NCBI RefSeq assembly: GCF_000949135.2
Contig: NZ_JTAN02000012.1
Coordinates: 620,001-684,000, forward strand
Length of the DNA stretch: 64,000 bases
Source: Burkholderia sp. USMB20
GTDB lineage: Bacteria; Pseudomonadota; Gammaproteobacteria; Burkholderiales; Burkholderiaceae
Reading direction: 5' to 3'
Part shown: positions 30,029-37,496 of the stretch, piece by piece
Layout: every line of letters starts with the position of its first letter
Numbering within the stretch: position 1 is the first letter of the stretch
The notes under the pieces: generated by a model
Database searches by the model: none
The model's input: the letters and a program-made list of their open reading frames with translations, nothing else
What the model was told of the DNA's origin: nothing
Made by a program: the position numbers and the translations under genes

Positions 30029-30958
30029 TCAACCGCCCGCCGGCCGGACGTCGAGCAGTTGCGCGCGCAGCCACCGGTGCGCGTCGGTGCGCGCATGCTT
30101 CGCGTGCGAGTAGACCTTCACCGTGTAGCGCGGGATCTCGAACGGCGCGGGGAAGATGCGGATCGGCGCCGCGTGGCGCAGTGCCTGTGCGGCACGGTTC
30201 GGCACCGTCATCAGGAGTGCCGATTCCGCGATCACGAACGGTGCGGCCAGCACGCTCGGCAACTGCACGGCGACCTGCCGCGCGAGGCCGAGCCGGTCGA
30301 GCACGTAGTCGACGACGCCGCGCGACTCGTTCCACGGCGTGACGACGACGTGGCGTGCCGCGAGGTACTGGTCGAGCGTCAGCCGCCGGCGGATGTCCGG
30401 ATGCGTGGCGCTCGCGATCACCACGTAGTCGTCCGAGAACCAGTCGAAATCCTCGATGCCCGGCGCGTCGGCGGCCGACTCCTCGTGATAGCCGAGCGCG
30501 AAGTCGATGCGGCCGGCCGCGAGTTCGTCGATCGAGATCTTCCGGTCGGAGTGGACGACGCGGATCCGCAGCCGCGGGGCGACCTGCTCGATACGCGCGA
30601 GCAACGCCGGCAGCACCGCGAACGCCGTGTAGTCGCTCGCGGCGAACACGAACGTGCGGTCGCTTTGCGCGGGATCGAAGCGGCGTGCGCGAGCGAGCCC
30701 CTTCGACATCGTGTCGAGCGCGTCGCCGGCCCAGGTGGCGATGTCGTCGGCGCGCACGGTCGGCTGCATCTCGTTGCCGAGGCGTACGAACAACGCATCG
30801 CCGATCGCTTCGCGCAGCCGGGCGAGCGCGTGGCTGAGCGCGGACGGGCTCATCGCCAGCTCGTGCGCGGCCGCGGCGACCGAGCGGTGGCGGTACAGCG
30901 CGTCGAACGCGAGCAGCAGGTTCAGGTCGAGACGGCGCAGCTCTGGATGCATCATGTT
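30029..30958 (-). CDS. LysR-family transcriptional regulator
   Basis: About 309 aa. The N-terminal winged HTH (LRRLDLNLLLAFDALYRHRSVAAAAHELAMSPSALSHALARLRE) is classical LysR. The C-terminal periplasmic-binding-protein-like effector domain resembles the NodD/NahR-type subgroup (DYTAFAVLPALLARIEQVAP, FALGYHE, RHVVVTPW). The start is uncertain: ATG 30958 or 30952, or a GTG at 30982 with GGAA close upstream. It is divergent from a GNAT gene, which may be its target; effector unknown. Confidence 0.9.
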   Translation of the reverse strand, partial: NMMHPELRRLDLNLLLAFDALYRHRSVAAAAHELAMSPSALSHALARLREAIGDALFVRLGNEMQPTVRADDIATWAGDALDTMSKGLARARRFDPAQSDRTFVFAASDYTAFAVLPALLARIEQVAPRLRIRVVHSDRKISIDELAAGRIDFALGYHEESAADAPGIEDFDWFSDDYVVIASATHPDIRRRLTLDQYLAARHVVVTPWNESRGVVDYVLDRLGLARQVAVQLPSVLAAPFVIAESALLMTVPNRAAQALRHAAPIRIFPAPFEIPRYTVKVYSHAKHARTDAHRWLRAQLLDVRPAGG

Positions 30959-31098
30959 CATGTCAGGATGAAGAAACTGCACTTCCTGCAGTTGTCTCGT
31001 GAACGTAGCATGTCGATCCGGGCGGCGTCACGCGCGATTGCGCGAGCGAGCGCCGCCGCATTCCGTTTTCAGTCCGGGCCGAAGGAGGGCTCCCCACC

Positions 31099-31596
31099 GT
31101 GCAAATCGACATCCGTTCGGCCACCGTCGCCGACGTGCCGCAGATCCTGCGTTTCATCACCGAACTGGCCATCTACGAGAAGGCGGAGCATGAAGTGGTC
31201 GCGACGCCTGCGTCGCTCGAGCGCAGCCTGTTCGGCGAAGGTTCACCCGCGCGTGCGCTGATCTGCGAGGTCGACGGCGAGCCGGCCGGCTTCGCCGTGT
31301 ATTTCTTCTCGTATTCGACGTGGCTCGGCCGCCAGGGCCTGTATCTCGAGGATCTGTACGTGTCGCCGCGCTTTCGCGGCGCGGGCGCCGGGCTGCGGCT
31401 GCTGAAGGCGCTCGCGCGCGTCGCGGTGGATACCGGCTGCGGGCGTTTCGAATGGAGCGTGCTCGACTGGAACGAGCCGGCGATCCGCTTTTACGAAAGC
31501 GTCGGCGCCGCGCCGCAGAGCGAATGGGTGCGCTACCGGCTCGCGGGCGACGCGTTGCGCGCGTTCGCCGACGGCGCGCCGGTGGACGCCGCGTAA
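31099..31596 (+). CDS. GNAT-family N-acetyltransferase (spermidine/thialysine acetyltransferase-like)
   Basis: A 165-aa acetyl-CoA-dependent acetyltransferase. Acetyl-CoA binding motif A is RFRGAGAGLRLL. The segments FFSYSTWLGRQGLYLEDLYV and FEWSVLDWNEPAIRFYESVGA match the diamine/thialysine acetyltransferase branch, so a polyamine or amino-acid amine is a reasonable substrate guess. Translation starts at GTG 31099 behind a strong AAGGAGGG. Divergent from a LysR regulator. Confidence 0.87.
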   Translation: MQIDIRSATVADVPQILRFITELAIYEKAEHEVVATPASLERSLFGEGSPARALICEVDGEPAGFAVYFFSYSTWLGRQGLYLEDLYVSPRFRGAGAGLRLLKALARVAVDTGCGRFEWSVLDWNEPAIRFYESVGAAPQSEWVRYRLAGDALRAFADGAPVDAA

Positions 31597-31603
31597 ACGC
31601 AAG

Positions 31604-31625
31604 ACGGGCGCCTCATGGCGCCCGT
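31604..31625. terminator. Hairpin between the GNAT and hisP genes
   Basis: A perfect 9-bp stem ACGGGCGCC/GGCGCCCGT with a TCAT loop lies between convergent genes. There is little T-tract on either side. Confidence 0.65.
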
Positions 31626-31654
31626 TCGTGCAGTGCGACGCAGGGGAGCGCGCG

Positions 31655-32434
31655 TTACTTGAGGCTGCCCGACAGGAACCCGCGCAGGCGTTCGCTCTTC
31701 GGGTTCGCGAACACCTCGGACGGCACGCCTTCTTCCTCGACGCGTCCCTGGTGCAGGAACATCACGTGGTTCGACACGTTGCGCGCGAAGCCCATCTCGT
31801 GCGTGACGACGATCATCGTGCGGCCTTCCTCGGCCAGCTTCTGCATCACCTTCAGCACTTCGCCGACCAGTTCCGGGTCGAGCGCCGACGTCGGCTCGTC
31901 GAACAGCATCACGTCCGGATGCATCGCCAGCGCCCGCGCGATCGCGACACGTTGCTGCTGGCCGCCCGACAGGTGCGACGGATACTGCTTCTCGACGCGC
32001 GGCGCGAGACCGACCTTCTCGAGGTACTCGCGCGCGCGGTCTTCGGCTTCCTTCTTCGGGATGCCGAGCACGTTGACGGGCGCTTCCATCACGTTCTCGA
32101 TCACGTTCATGTGCGACCAGAGATTGAAGTGCTGGAACACCATCGACAGCTTGGTGCGCACGCGCTGCAGCTGCTTCGAATCCGCGGCGCGCAGCGCGCC
32201 CGTCTTGTCGAGCGCGGTGCGCACTTCCTCGCCGTCGACGAAGATGCGGCCGGAGTTGGGCTGTTCGAGGAAGTTGATGCAGCGGAGCATCGTGCTCTTG
32301 CCGGAACCGGACGAGCCGATCACGCTGATCACGTCGCCCGAGTTCGCCTTCAGCGATACGCCCTTGAGCACCTCGTTGTCGCCGTACCGCTTGTGCAGAT
32401 CGTCGACGAAAAGCTTCTGAGTCTGGGAATTCAT
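31655..32434 (-). CDS. hisP: Basic amino acid ABC transporter ATPase (HisP-like)
   Basis: A 259-aa ATPase of the polar amino acid uptake family. Walker A is GSSGSGKST (40-48), the Q-loop is in [14 protein letters not shown], the signature is LSGGQQQR, and Walker B is [14 protein letters not shown] followed by the switch histidine in VVTHEMGF. The N-terminus ([22 protein letters not shown]) fits HisP (257 aa in enterobacteria). It is the last gene of a four-gene operon, 18 nt after hisM. Confidence 0.93.
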   Translation of the reverse strand: MNSQTQKLFVDDLHKRYGDNEVLKGVSLKANSGDVISVIGSSGSGKSTMLRCINFLEQPNSGRIFVDGEEVRTALDKTGALRAADSKQLQRVRTKLSMVFQHFNLWSHMNVIENVMEAPVNVLGIPKKEAEDRAREYLEKVGLAPRVEKQYPSHLSGGQQQRVAIARALAMHPDVMLFDEPTSALDPELVGEVLKVMQKLAEEGRTMIVVTHEMGFARNVSNHVMFLHQGRVEEEGVPSEVFANPKSERLRGFLSGSLK

Positions 32435-32452
32435 GAATAGTCCTGCGGAAAC

Positions 32453-33166
32453 TTACTTGCCTTGCGGGCGCAGATACGCGAGCCAGCGACGCTCGGCCTG
32501 GCGGAACAGCCACACGAGCGCGAACGAGATCACGAGATAGAGCAGGGCGGCGATGCCGAATGCGTGGAACGACATGTAGGTCGCCGAGTTCACGTCGCGC
32601 GCGATCTTCAGGATGTCCGGCACGGTTGCGGTGAACGCGACGGTGGTCGCGTGCAGCATCAGGATCACTTCGTTGCTGTAGAGCGGCAGCGCGCGGCGCA
32701 GCGCGGACGGCAGGATCACGCGGCGATACATCGTGAAGGTGGACATCCCGTACGCGCGCGCGGCCTCGATCTCGCCGTACGACGTCGCCTTGATCGCGCC
32801 CGCGAAGATCTCGGTGGTGTACGCGCAGGTGTTCAGCGTGAACGCGAGCAGCGTGCAGTGCATGCCGTCGCGGAAGAACGCGTCGAGCAGCGGCGTGCCG
32901 CGCACGACCTGCAGGCTGTAGAGGCCGGTGTAGCAGAGCAGCAGCTGCACGTAGAGCGGCGTGCCGCGGAACACGTACGTATAGAGCCACACGGCGCTCG
33001 ACAGCCACTTCCTCTTCGACACGCGGGCCACCGCGAGCGGCACCGACAGGCAGAAGCCGAGGCCGATCGACACGACCAGCAGCCACAGCGTGATCGCGAC
33101 GCCGGTGATCCGGAAGCCGTCGGTGTAGAGGTAGTTGCGCCAGTATTCTTGGATGAGTTCGATCAT
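32453..33166 (-). CDS. hisM: Basic amino acid ABC transporter permease (HisM-like)
   Basis: A 237-aa inner-membrane subunit with about five helices. The EAA loop is EIEAARAYGMSTFTMYRRVILPSALRRALP, and GTPLYVQLLLCYTG plus TAYTTEIFAGAI-type stretches are typical of HisM/ArtM permeases. Its ATG overlaps the hisQ stop by 4 bases (ATGA), so the two permeases are translationally coupled, as expected for a HisQ-HisM heterodimer. Confidence 0.92.
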   Translation of the reverse strand: MIELIQEYWRNYLYTDGFRITGVAITLWLLVVSIGLGFCLSVPLAVARVSKRKWLSSAVWLYTYVFRGTPLYVQLLLCYTGLYSLQVVRGTPLLDAFFRDGMHCTLLAFTLNTCAYTTEIFAGAIKATSYGEIEAARAYGMSTFTMYRRVILPSALRRALPLYSNEVILMLHATTVAFTATVPDILKIARDVNSATYMSFHAFGIAALLYLVISFALVWLFRQAERRWLAYLRPQGK

Positions 33167-33852
33167 AGGTCAGCCTTGCGGACACCGGTCGAGTAGCGCT
33201 TTTCGAGCCACATCAGCACGAAGTTCGAGATCGTCGTGATGGCGAGATAGACCGCACCGGCGATCAGCGTGAAGAAGAAGAACCGCAGCGTGCCCTTGCC
33301 GGCGTCCTGCGACGCCTTCACGACGTCCGCGAGGCCGATGATCGACACCAGCGCGGTCGACTTCACGAGCACCTGCCAGTTGTTGCCGATGCCGGGCAGC
33401 GCGAAGCGCATCATCTGCGGGAACATGATCCGCGTGAACACCTGCCAGTTGGTCATCCCGTACGCGCTGCCGGCCTCGAGCTGGCCGCGCGGCACCGACA
33501 GGAACGCGCCGCGGAAGGTCTCGGTGAAGTACGCGCCGTAGATGAAGCCGAGCACGAGCACGCCGGCGAGGAACGGGTCGATGTCGATCTGGTCCCAGCC
33601 GAGCGCGTCGGTCGCCATGTTCAGCCAGATCTGCAGGCTGTAGAACAGCAGCAGCATCAGCACGAGGTCGGGCACGCCGCGGATCAGCGTCGTGTAGACG
33701 GTGCCGGCGCCGTTCGTGAAGCGGTTGCGCGACAGCTTCGCGCCCGCGCCGAGCAGGCCCAGCAGGAACGACAGCGCGAGCGAAAGCACCGCCAGCTTGA
33801 CGGTTTGCCAGGTGCCGGCGAGGATCAGCGGGCCGTAGCCTTGTAGAAACAT
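33163..33852 (-). CDS. hisQ: Basic amino acid ABC transporter permease (HisQ-like)
   Basis: A 229-aa permease, the size of HisQ. It has TWQTVKLAVLSLALSFLLGL, IRGVPDLVLMLLLFY, and the EAA loop QLEAGSAYGMTNWQVFTRIMFPQMMRFALPGIGN. ATG 33852 begins MFLQGYGPLILAGTW, the usual HisQ N-terminus; the frame is open further upstream but lacks a better start. It is separated from hisJ by 228 bp holding two hairpins. Confidence 0.92.
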   Translation of the reverse strand: MFLQGYGPLILAGTWQTVKLAVLSLALSFLLGLLGAGAKLSRNRFTNGAGTVYTTLIRGVPDLVLMLLLFYSLQIWLNMATDALGWDQIDIDPFLAGVLVLGFIYGAYFTETFRGAFLSVPRGQLEAGSAYGMTNWQVFTRIMFPQMMRFALPGIGNNWQVLVKSTALVSIIGLADVVKASQDAGKGTLRFFFFTLIAGAVYLAITTISNFVLMWLEKRYSTGVRKADL

Positions 33853-33878
33853 ATGTGGTCCCTGGTGTGGTCCCGGAC

Positions 33879-33971
33879 GGCGCACGCGGTGCGCCGCGAA
33901 AGACGCGCCCGCCAAGCTGCGCGGAACGCCCCGTACGTATCATGACCGTCCGCCCCGGCAACGGTGCCGGG
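33879..33971 (-). promoter_or_regulatory. Two intercistronic hairpins between hisJ and hisQ
   Basis: Perfect stem-loops GGCGCAC-GCG-GTGCGCC (33879-33895) and CCCGGCA-ACGG-TGCCGGG (33954-33971) lie in the 228-bp gap between the binding-protein gene and hisQ. Neither has a T-tract. They could stabilise the hisJ message or damp expression of the membrane genes. Structure is seen; the role is inferred by analogy with the REP sequences between hisJ and hisQ of enterobacteria. Confidence 0.5.
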
Positions 33972-34080
33972 CCAGCCCGTCGCGCGAGCGGCGGGCGAGG
34001 GGGCGGGCGGCGCGTGGTTGACTGCCTGTCGTGCCGGACGCGGGGCCGCCCCCGCATCCGCTTCCCGGTATTGTCGGCGC

Positions 34081-34857
34081 TCAGCGCGCCGAGTAGACGC
34101 TGAACGAGAAATACTTGTGCGACAGCCGGTCGTACGTGCCGTCCTTGTGCATGTCGGCCAGCGCCTTGTTGATCTTGAGCTTCAGGTCCGTGTCGTCCTT
34201 GCGCAGGCCGATCGCGGTGCCGTCGCCGATCGTCTTCGGATCCTTCACCTCCGGGCCGGCGAACGCGAAGCCCTTGCCGCGCGGCGTGCGCAGGAAGCCG
34301 TAGTCGGCCTGCAGTTCATCCTGCAGCGTCGCGTCGAGGCGGCCCGAGCCGAGATCGGCATAGACCTGGTCCTGGTTCTGGTAAGGAACGATCGTCACGC
34401 CCTGCGGTTCCCAGTACGCCTTCGCGTAGGATTCCTGCGTCGAGCCCTGTTCGACGCCGACGTGCTTGCCCTTGAGCGACGCGACCGTCGGCAGCAGCGG
34501 CGAGCCGGCCTTCGCGATCATCCGCGCGGGCGCGTCGTACACCTTGTCGGAGAAGTCGATCTGCTCGCGACGCTTGTCCGTGACGGTCAGCGACGACACG
34601 ATGACGTCGTACTTCTTCGCCTTCAGTGCGGGGATGATTCCGTCGAGATCCTGCGCGACCCACACGCACTTCACGTTGATCCGCTTGCAGATTTCCTTGG
34701 TGAGATCGACGTCGAAACCGACGATCTCGCCGCTCGGCGCGGTCGACTCGAACGGCGGGTAGCTGGCATCGACACCGATCCGCACGGTCTTCCACTCTTT
34801 CGCGAAGGCGCTGCCCGCCACGAGGGCGAGGGCGGCGCACAGGGCGGCCTTCTTCAT
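34081..34857 (-). CDS. hisJ: Periplasmic lysine/arginine/ornithine/histidine-binding protein
   Basis: A 258-aa class II-like binding protein of the HisJ/ArgT family. The signal peptide MKKALCAALALVAGSAFA-type ends before KEWKTVRIG. The ligand-binding core has GVDASYPPFES, GFDVDLTKEICKRINVKCVWV, DGIIPALKAKKYDVIVSSLTVTDKRREQIDFS and the disulfide pair in the CKRINVKC region, all typical of HisJ. ATG 34857 is chosen since AAGGA lies 5 nt upstream; starts at 34863 and 34878 are less suitable. First gene of hisJQMP and probably the most highly expressed. Confidence 0.92.
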   Translation of the reverse strand: MKKAALCAALALVAGSAFAKEWKTVRIGVDASYPPFESTAPSGEIVGFDVDLTKEICKRINVKCVWVAQDLDGIIPALKAKKYDVIVSSLTVTDKRREQIDFSDKVYDAPARMIAKAGSPLLPTVASLKGKHVGVEQGSTQESYAKAYWEPQGVTIVPYQNQDQVYADLGSGRLDATLQDELQADYGFLRTPRGKGFAFAGPEVKDPKTIGDGTAIGLRKDDTDLKLKINKALADMHKDGTYDRLSHKYFSFSVYSAR

Positions 34858-35225
34858 TTCCATCCTTTTGTCGCTCACTTCCGGGGAGGCGCTCGCGGCC
34901 GGTCGGGCCGGGCGCCGCGGCGTATTCTAGACGGCCAAAATTCGTGTTTCGGCGCGCAGGCAACGGCGCTCGCCGGACGGGCGAACGCCAAAAGGGCGGT
35001 ATTTTACCCGAACGCGATACCCGGAAAACGGCAATCCGGCGCGACCGATCGATTCTTCGATTCGGGCGTTGCGGCAATCGTGGTATTCGCAACGGGCATT
35101 GCGCCGATTGGGTTCGCGGGTGCAACGATGCGGTGCGCGGGCGGCGGATTGTGGCGCGCCCGGCACGCCCCTACAGTGCAGGTAAACCCGAAGAAAGAAT
35201 ATCTGCCTGCCGGAGTGCCCGCCCC
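34858..35225. other. Divergent intergenic region between hisJ and the pirin-like gene
   Basis: About 370 bp with no supported gene. A minus-strand TAGAAT (34929-34924), 67 bp upstream of hisJ, is a plausible -10 box but has no good -35. The middle of the region is rich in short AT patches and holds no strong hairpin. Confidence 0.4.
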
Positions 35226-35924
35226 ATGTTCCAGATCCGCCGCGCTGCCGACCGCTGCCACACGCGCCAAGGCTGGCTCGAATCGAGCCACAGCTTTGCG
35301 CTTGCCGGCGCCGCCGGGGCCGCGCATCCGCCCTTCGGCGCGCTGCGCGCGCTGAGCGAGGACCGGATCGCGCCGACGCGCGGCTTCGGGATGCAGCCGC
35401 GCCGCGACCTCGAAATCGTCACCTGCGTGCTCGACGGCGCGCTCGCGCATCGCGACAGCCTCGGCAACGGCGCCATCGTGCGGGCCGGCGGCGTCCAGCG
35501 GATGAGCGCCGGCACGGGGCTGATGCACAGCGAAACCAATGCGTCGCGCGACCGGGTGCTGCATCTGCTGCAGATCTGGCTGCAGCCGGCGGAGCGGGGC
35601 GGACGGCCCGGCTACGCGGAGCGGCATTTCGCCGACGACGAGAAGCGCGGCCGCCTGCGGCTCGTCGCGTCGCCGGACGGCGACGACGGTGCGCTGTCGA
35701 TCCGTGCGGATGCGCGGATCTTCGCGGGGCTGATCGATGGCGACGAGGCGGCGGCATTCGCCGTGCCGGCCGGGCGCAGCACCTACGTGCACGTGGTGCG
35801 CGGCGACGTGGAGGTCAACGGCCACGCGCTGGCCGCGGGCGACGGCGCGCGGATCGCCGGGGTAGAAGCGGTCGCGTTCGCACGCGGCCGGGCGGCCGAG
35901 GTGCTGCTGTTCGACGTCGCCTGA
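35226..35924 (+). CDS. Pirin-family cupin protein (YhhW-like) with altered metal site
   Basis: A 232-aa bicupin. The order of motifs matches E. coli YhhW (231 aa): WLESSHSFAL, FGALRALSEDRIAP, GFGMQPRRDLEIVT, GALAHRDSLGNG, QRMSAGTGLMHSETN, LHLLQIWLQP, and C-terminal AAEVLLFDV. In YhhW the metal is held by His57, His59, His101 and Glu103; here 101 and 103 are kept (His, Glu) but 57 is Gln and 59 is Arg. The quercetinase-type activity of the family is therefore doubtful. The gene stands alone with a strong terminator-like hairpin after it. Confidence 0.87.
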   Translation: MFQIRRAADRCHTRQGWLESSHSFALAGAAGAAHPPFGALRALSEDRIAPTRGFGMQPRRDLEIVTCVLDGALAHRDSLGNGAIVRAGGVQRMSAGTGLMHSETNASRDRVLHLLQIWLQPAERGGRPGYAERHFADDEKRGRLRLVASPDGDDGALSIRADARIFAGLIDGDEAAAFAVPAGRSTYVHVVRGDVEVNGHALAAGDGARIAGVEAVAFARGRAAEVLLFDVA

Positions 35925-35932
35925 AATGAAAC

Positions 35933-35963
35933 GGGGGACGCGGGCCGGGTGCCCGCGTCCCCC
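35933..35963. terminator. Strong hairpin between the pirin-like and spy-like genes
   Basis: A perfect 13-bp GC-rich stem (GGGGGACGCGGGC/GCCCGCGTCCCCC, 5-nt loop) sits 8 nt after the pirin-like stop codon, between convergent genes. No clear T-tract. Confidence 0.65.
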
Positions 35964-35993
35964 GCGATGCCGCCCGGGAGGCGGCCCGCCGGC

Positions 35994-36545
35994 TTACTGC
36001 GCCGGTGCCGACGCGCCCTTGGCCGCGCGGTGCTGCTCCCAGCGTTCCTTCATCTTCTCGTGACGCTGCTCCATCCGCGCGAACTGCTGCTTCAGCGCGG
36101 TGCTGACCGTCGTCTTCTGCTGGTCGTTCAGCCCGTTGTAGAACGCGAGCCAGGCGGCCGAGCTCTGCTCGCGCAGCTGCGCGTTCTGCTGCTCGGCCTG
36201 CTGGCGGGCGGCGTGCATCGCGTTCAGGTCGAGGATCGGCTGGTTCTGCTGCGCCTTGAACTGCTCGCGCATCTGCTCGTGGCTCTTGCGCATCGCTTCA
36301 TGGTTCTGCTTCATCGTGTTGACGGCCGTCTGCCACTGCTGTTCCTGCGACGCGTTGAGCTTGAGCTGGTCGTGCAGCTTCATGATCACGCCGAACGGGC
36401 CGCCGTCATGGCCGCCGTGCATCTGGTGCATGCCGGGGCCGCCCGGCGGCGGCATGTCGTTGGGCTGCGCGGCATGCGCGGTGCCGAATGCGAGAGCGAG
36501 CACGGTGGCGGCCGCAATGGCCACGCGGGAAGTGTTCTTATACAT
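35994..36545 (-). CDS. Spy/CpxP-family periplasmic stress protein
   Basis: A 183-aa secreted protein: signal peptide ending GTAHA, then a Met/His/Pro/Gly-rich stretch (PPPGGPGMHQMHGGHDGG) able to bind metal, then an almost entirely helical Gln/Glu/Lys/Met-rich domain with two LTxxQ-like repeats (LNASQEQQW and LNDQQKTTV). This is the pattern of the Spy chaperone and CpxP. It is divergent from an ompR-type regulator gene with shared GTTAC boxes, so it is likely under that two-component system, as Spy is under Bae/Cpx in E. coli. Confidence 0.85.
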   Translation of the reverse strand: MYKNTSRVAIAAATVLALAFGTAHAAQPNDMPPPGGPGMHQMHGGHDGGPFGVIMKLHDQLKLNASQEQQWQTAVNTMKQNHEAMRKSHEQMREQFKAQQNQPILDLNAMHAARQQAEQQNAQLREQSSAAWLAFYNGLNDQQKTTVSTALKQQFARMEQRHEKMKERWEQHRAAKGASAPAQ

Positions 36546-36649
36546 TTCAGAAACTCCTTGTATCCAAAGGGTCCGGCGATGCGGCGCGCGGGGTGACCCG
36601 GGTGCCGCATCCGGTAAGACGCAGGTTAGCGGCGCGTGCTCGGGCCGGT

Positions 36650-36714
36650 GTTACGCGGGATGGCTGCCGGGTTACGGCGCATTACAGTTCCCTTGCGCCG
36701 TAACCCGCAGTAAC
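36650..36714. promoter_or_regulatory. Phased GTTAC boxes in the spy-ompR divergent promoter region
   Basis: GTTAC occurs in direct orientation at 36650 and 36671 (21 bp apart) and inverted at 36700 and 36710 (10 bp apart). The central pair is part of a perfect 13-bp inverted repeat (CGGGTTACGGCGC at 36668-36680, complement at 36695-36707). Spacing by whole helical turns is typical of OmpR-family binding sites. The adjacent regulator is the natural candidate. Confidence 0.55.
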
Positions 36715-36770
36715 CCTTTCGTCCCTTTGTTTCGTTCTTCGACTCTGCACTCGCGCGCTAAACTTCGAGC

Positions 36771-37496
36771 ATGACTACCCAGATCCTCATCGTCGACGAC
36801 GACCAAGAACTCCGAGACCTGCTGCGCGACTATCTCGTGCGCCAGGGGATGGAAGTGTCCGTGCTGCACGACGCGGCGACGCTCGAGAAGCGCCTCGAGC
36901 GCGAGCGGCCCGACCTGATCGTGCTGGACCTGATGATGCCGGGCGTGGACGGCCTGACCGCGCTGCGCCAGCTGCGCGCGGCCGGCGACGACATCCCCGT
37001 GATCATGCTGACCGCGCGCGCGGACGACGTCGATCGCATCGTCGGGCTCGAACTCGGCGCGGACGACTACCTCGGCAAGCCGTTCAACCCGCGCGAGCTG
37101 CTCGCGCGCGTGCAGGCCGTGCTGCGCCGCCGCCGCGCGACGCCGTCGGCGGCGGCGCCCGAGCAGCGCGAGCCGTTCGCGTTCGGCCGTTTCGTGCTCG
37201 ACTTCCAGGCGCGCACGCTGTCGGTCGACGGCAAGCCGGCGACGCTGTCGAGCAGCGAATTCGCGCTGCTGAAGATCTTCGTGAATCACGCGCTGCGCAC
37301 GCTCACGCGCGAACGGCTGCTCGAGCTGCTGCACGGGCCCGAGTACGACGGCACCGACCGCGGCATCGACGTCCAGGTATGGCGCCTGCGCCGCATCCTG
37401 GAAACGGATCCGTCGACGCCGCGCTTCATCCAGACGGTCCGCGGGCGCGGCTACGTGTTCGTGCCCGACGGCGAGGCCCATGCGCAAGCCCATTGA
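36771..37496 (+). CDS. ompR: OmpR-family response regulator
   Basis: A 241-aa response regulator. The receiver has the acidic pocket Asp10/Asp11, phospho-acceptor Asp53 (LIVLDLMMPG) and Lys103 (LGKPFNP). The winged-helix DNA-binding domain covers about 140-232 (LSSSEFALLKIFVNHALRTLTRERLLELL, DVQVWRLRRILE, IQTVRGRGYVFVP). It resembles OmpR/TctD types. Its 3' end overlaps envZ by 17 bp. The divergent promoter region carries phased GTTAC boxes, probably for autoregulation. Confidence 0.93.
   Translation: MTTQILIVDDDQELRDLLRDYLVRQGMEVSVLHDAATLEKRLERERPDLIVLDLMMPGVDGLTALRQLRAAGDDIPVIMLTARADDVDRIVGLELGADDYLGKPFNPRELLARVQAVLRRRRATPSAAAPEQREPFAFGRFVLDFQARTLSVDGKPATLSSSEFALLKIFVNHALRTLTRERLLELLHGPEYDGTDRGIDVQVWRLRRILETDPSTPRFIQTVRGRGYVFVPDGEAHAQAH

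Noticed and set aside
29862-30335. Open frames on both strands between the porin and LysR genes
   Set aside because: They overlap the LysR 3' end as shadows and have no start signals or recognisable domains.
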